Of a DNA stretch of 64,000 nt, positions 61,652 to 64,000 are shown piece by piece. A program made the translations under genes and the position numbers. Source of the DNA: Diospyros lotus (Eukaryota > Streptophyta > Magnoliopsida > Ericales > Ebenaceae); assembly GCF_014633365.1 (NCBI RefSeq), contig NC_068338.1, positions 48,495,716 through 48,559,715 of the forward strand, written 5' to 3'. Numbering within the stretch: the stretch's first letter is position 1; the number at the start of each line of letters is the position of its first letter. Below the pieces are notes generated by a model, which did not search any database, was not told the origin of the DNA, and worked only from the letters and a program-made list of their open reading frames with translations.

Positions 61652-62560
61652 TATATTCCAGCTTTGGAGATCCTTAAGGCCAAGCCCCCTTTCATTTTTA
61701 GTAAGGCAGACTTCATGCCAAGGAACAAGAGCCGACTTAGGGTTCCATAGAAAGAGCATGTATAACCTGTAAACTTTTTGAATGACAACAACAGGTGTAG
61801 ATAGGATGGAAAGCCAAAAACATTCAACGCCATGGAGAACTGCTATAATAAGCTCAAATCTATCTGCATAAGATAGAGAGAAAGCAGTCCATGCCTTAAT
61901 GTAGTCTGAAATTTTGTCCGTGAGGGGCCCATAGTGAATAACCTTGAGCTTCTCCACAGCAAGAGGGATGCCCAGGTATTGAAAGGGAATGATGCCTCTG
62001 GAAATATCCGTGACAGCAAGAATATCATGCAAATCGCTGTCATTAATACCCGTAGGATAGATGTTGGATTTGAGGCCATTAGCACTCAACCCAGAGCAAG
62101 CTCCAAATCTGTGAAGACAGTCTATGAGAATCTTGACTAAAATAACATTGCTCTTAGTAAAGAGCAACAAGTTATTTGCAAAGGCAATGTGAGAGATGCC
62201 AAGGCTAATAAATTTTGAATGAAAATTAAAATCAAAATCCACAATGGCCACTTTAAGAGATTTGGATAGATATTCAATACAGAGGACAAATAAAAATGGA
62301 GAAAGAGGGTCTCCCTGTCTGAGGCCTTGTCAGCCTTTGAAAAACCCATACATACCACCATTAATCATGATGGAATAGGAACCGAACATACACATTCCAT
62401 AATCCATTTGGAAAAGACTGAGGGAAATCCAAGCCCATAAAGAATCTGCTGAAGGAAGGATCAATTAATGGAATCAAAGGCTTTGCGGATATCAACTTTA
62501 GTAAGGCATCTCAGAAAGATTCGCTTGCGACTGTAATTATGAAGTGTTGAGGTGTGATAC
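61652..62560 (-). pseudogene. LINE (L1-type) reverse transcriptase fragment
   Basis: On the minus strand: RKRIFLRCLTKVDIRKAFDS at about 62,535, then a stop; GLRQGDPLSPF-like sequence at about 62,320 after a frameshift; then a long frame 62,251-61,589 with HIAFANNLLLF at about 62,185, where the catalytic F-A-D-D is changed to F-A-N-N. It continues with FQYLGIPLAVEKL and GLGLKDLQSWN and ends at the junction with the duplication. The endonuclease and the C-terminal zinc region are absent. It is dead and truncated at both ends. Confidence 0.85.
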
Positions 62561-62753
62561 CCAACAAGTTCAAAGCGGTGATATTTTTTGTTGAGTAAGT
62601 TATCTATCATAGGCCTCGGCCCAAGATTGATAGATTTTTATAAAAATGTCCAATCCCACAAATAGATGGCCTAACAAAAAGATGACCCAAGTACATTTAC
62701 CTTGTGTTTGAGGAAAGGTGGGCTTGGCCCAACTACTCAAACCAAGGACCAAG
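62561..62753. other. Spacer between LINE fragment and LTR-like sequence
   Basis: 193 bp without frames; it may be the rest of the LINE fragment or host sequence. Confidence 0.35.
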
Positions 62754-64000
62754 TGTAATGTCCCGTTCTTTTCGAAATGTTTCTTACCCCGATGTTTATT
62801 AGCTAATAGTTACTTTATCAATTCTACCTCATATATATTTATATTATTTATTTTTTTCATTCTCTTCATTAAGATAAACCATAGCTAATAGCAGAAACAT
62901 AATAGATCATAACCAGGGGTGGATTCAAAGGGGGGCAGACACGGGCAGTAGCCCGTGCTAGCCTCAGCCCTTCCTCAAATTTACCCTGAGATTTAGACCA
63001 TTTGGGAGGGGAAGGGGTTGAAATAACTGATGGATCTAGGGGCCAGCCTTCCCTCAGATCCATTTCTAGATCTGTCCCTGATCGTAACCTAATACTTAAC
63101 AAGCTTATAATATCAAAATCGTAGATTCATATACATAACAAAATCATAACATAATCATGATCATCCTTCGATATTACATGCTGAAAATATCATAATCAAC
63201 ATCATAGATAACATAACATATTATATGCATAATCGATACATTTACGCACTTCAACGAGTGCAATCACATGCCTTTATTTCCTTCGTTTCTGTTATGACTT
63301 CCATCTGGAACATTAAATATTCCAAATGCATCACCCAGTTAAATGATCGGCTATCTAAGTAAGAGTATAATATTTATGTATGAATGTAAATGCATAAATG
63401 TCCTGTAATTTGGCCTGTTTGAGCCGACAGGCACCCATATTTCATATGTCATTTACCATTTTCTACGACTAGCTCTTTCCAGGCCGAAGTGTATGGGTGC
63501 ACCCTTAGTAAAGCAGCGATGTCTGCCCGTACTCTCAAACATATGCGATACATGAGCAACGAGGGATTACACGTGAACATATGCATATCATTATCATATT
63601 ATGTAAATGCATCTACGTGACATATGCACATATCATATCATGTCAACATGCCGAAACATACTTTGAAACATACATCGTATTTAACATATAGGCATACTAT
63701 CAAATCATATGACACATTTTAGAAATTATCTTTTTCTCAAAAATCACCAAATAAATATTTCCTTTCATATTCTTCAGAAATTTCTTCCATAACAATTCAT
63801 AAAATAAAACACCTGATTTTTTTTTTTGAAATTTTTCAAAAAATTAAACATAATAAGATAAAAGAAAATATTATCAAGTTTAATTTATTTGAGATATTTA
63901 CACTTATCTTATAATACTTTCTTCAAACTTCTCTTTGATGTGCTCAAATTTCTCTTCCTTACTCTTTTCTCCAAAATCTCTTTCACAAACTCAATTTCTT
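62754..64000 (+). mobile_element. LTR-like sequence of the TGTAAYGYCC family, runs off the window
   Basis: It begins TGTAATGTCCCGTTC and carries CATCTGGAACATTAAATATTCC at about 63,300, corresponding to the word in the LTRs at 30,629 and 43,902. It is AT-rich, without frames, and is interrupted by a small MITE (62,914-63,080). The right end is outside the window, so solo LTR or full element cannot be told. Confidence 0.55.
62914..63080. mobile_element. 167-bp hAT-type MITE
   Basis: Starts CAGGGGTGGATTC and ends GATCTGTCCCTG (CAGGG inverted ends). It is flanked by ATCATAAC (62,906-62,913) and ATCGTAAC (63,081-63,088), an 8-bp target duplication with one mismatch. GC-richer than its surroundings and non-coding. 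Confidence 0.75.

Noticed and set aside
1..64000. CRISPR array, tRNA or rRNA genes
   Set aside because: No spaced short repeats of CRISPR type and no cloverleaf or rRNA core words were recognised. The tRNA-like words are retrotransposon primer sites.

Overview
The window is nuclear DNA of a flowering plant, most likely a eudicot. The genes have many introns with AT-rich introns and GT/AG borders, the host families are plant ones (an R3H-SUZ protein and F-box/PP2-B proteins), and Ty1-copia, Ty3-gypsy, hAT and long-TIR elements are abundant. I cannot name the species. There are no operons, CRISPR arrays or convincing RNA genes.

The backbone is a segmental duplication in direct orientation. Copy A (about 4.1-23.4 kb) lies in a region holding a complete R3H-SUZ gene (1,849-9,177, six exons, 324 aa) followed by a complete F-box/PP2-B gene (13,626-22,418, three exons, 295 aa). 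Copy B (about 35.2-61.65 kb) holds a broken R3H gene (exons 3-6 only, with a deletion in exon 6) followed by a second complete F-box/PP2-B gene (57,403-60,524, 307 aa). A third, older F-box/PP2-B relic (24.1-25.3 kb) has lost exon 2. All splice borders were chosen by protein continuity and every intact model closes in frame. The R3H-SUZ protein is a likely RNA-binding protein. The two F-box proteins are likely substrate receptors of SCF ubiquitin ligases with a lectin-like PP2 domain. Nothing here links the two families functionally; they are simply neighbours copied together.

Layout: 1-1.7 kb, degenerate ~350-370 bp tandem repeats and a promoter; 1.8-9.2 kb, R3H-A; 10.05-11.29 kb, TIR element; 11.84-12.88 kb, decayed hAT transposase shared with copy B; 13.6-22.4 kb, F-box A, whose 7.8 kb first intron holds long-TIR elements, an LTR-like insert and a gag-only LTR retrotransposon (17,162-20,576, TSD TAAGC); 24.1-25.3 kb, F-box relic; 25.4-26.3 kb, LTR-like block; 26.3-35.2 kb, decayed antisense Ty3-gypsy element with two nested LTR-like insertions; 35.2-54.3 kb, the R3H pseudogene, invaded by copia-1 (35,729-45,177; itself containing an LTR remnant that contains a hAT element, 39,305-43,228), a short non-LTR element and copia-2 (49,250-53,139, TSD ATATG); 55.9-56.9 kb, hAT fossil; 57.4-60.5 kb, F-box B; 61.65-62.56 kb, LINE fragment; 62.75 kb to the end, an LTR-like sequence with a small hAT MITE.

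I see no convincing new molecular system. What deserves a second look is the history: element insertions private to one duplicate or shared by both, uneven divergence along the duplicated block, and several unusual rearrangements inside the elements. All identities and ages are read by eye and need alignment.
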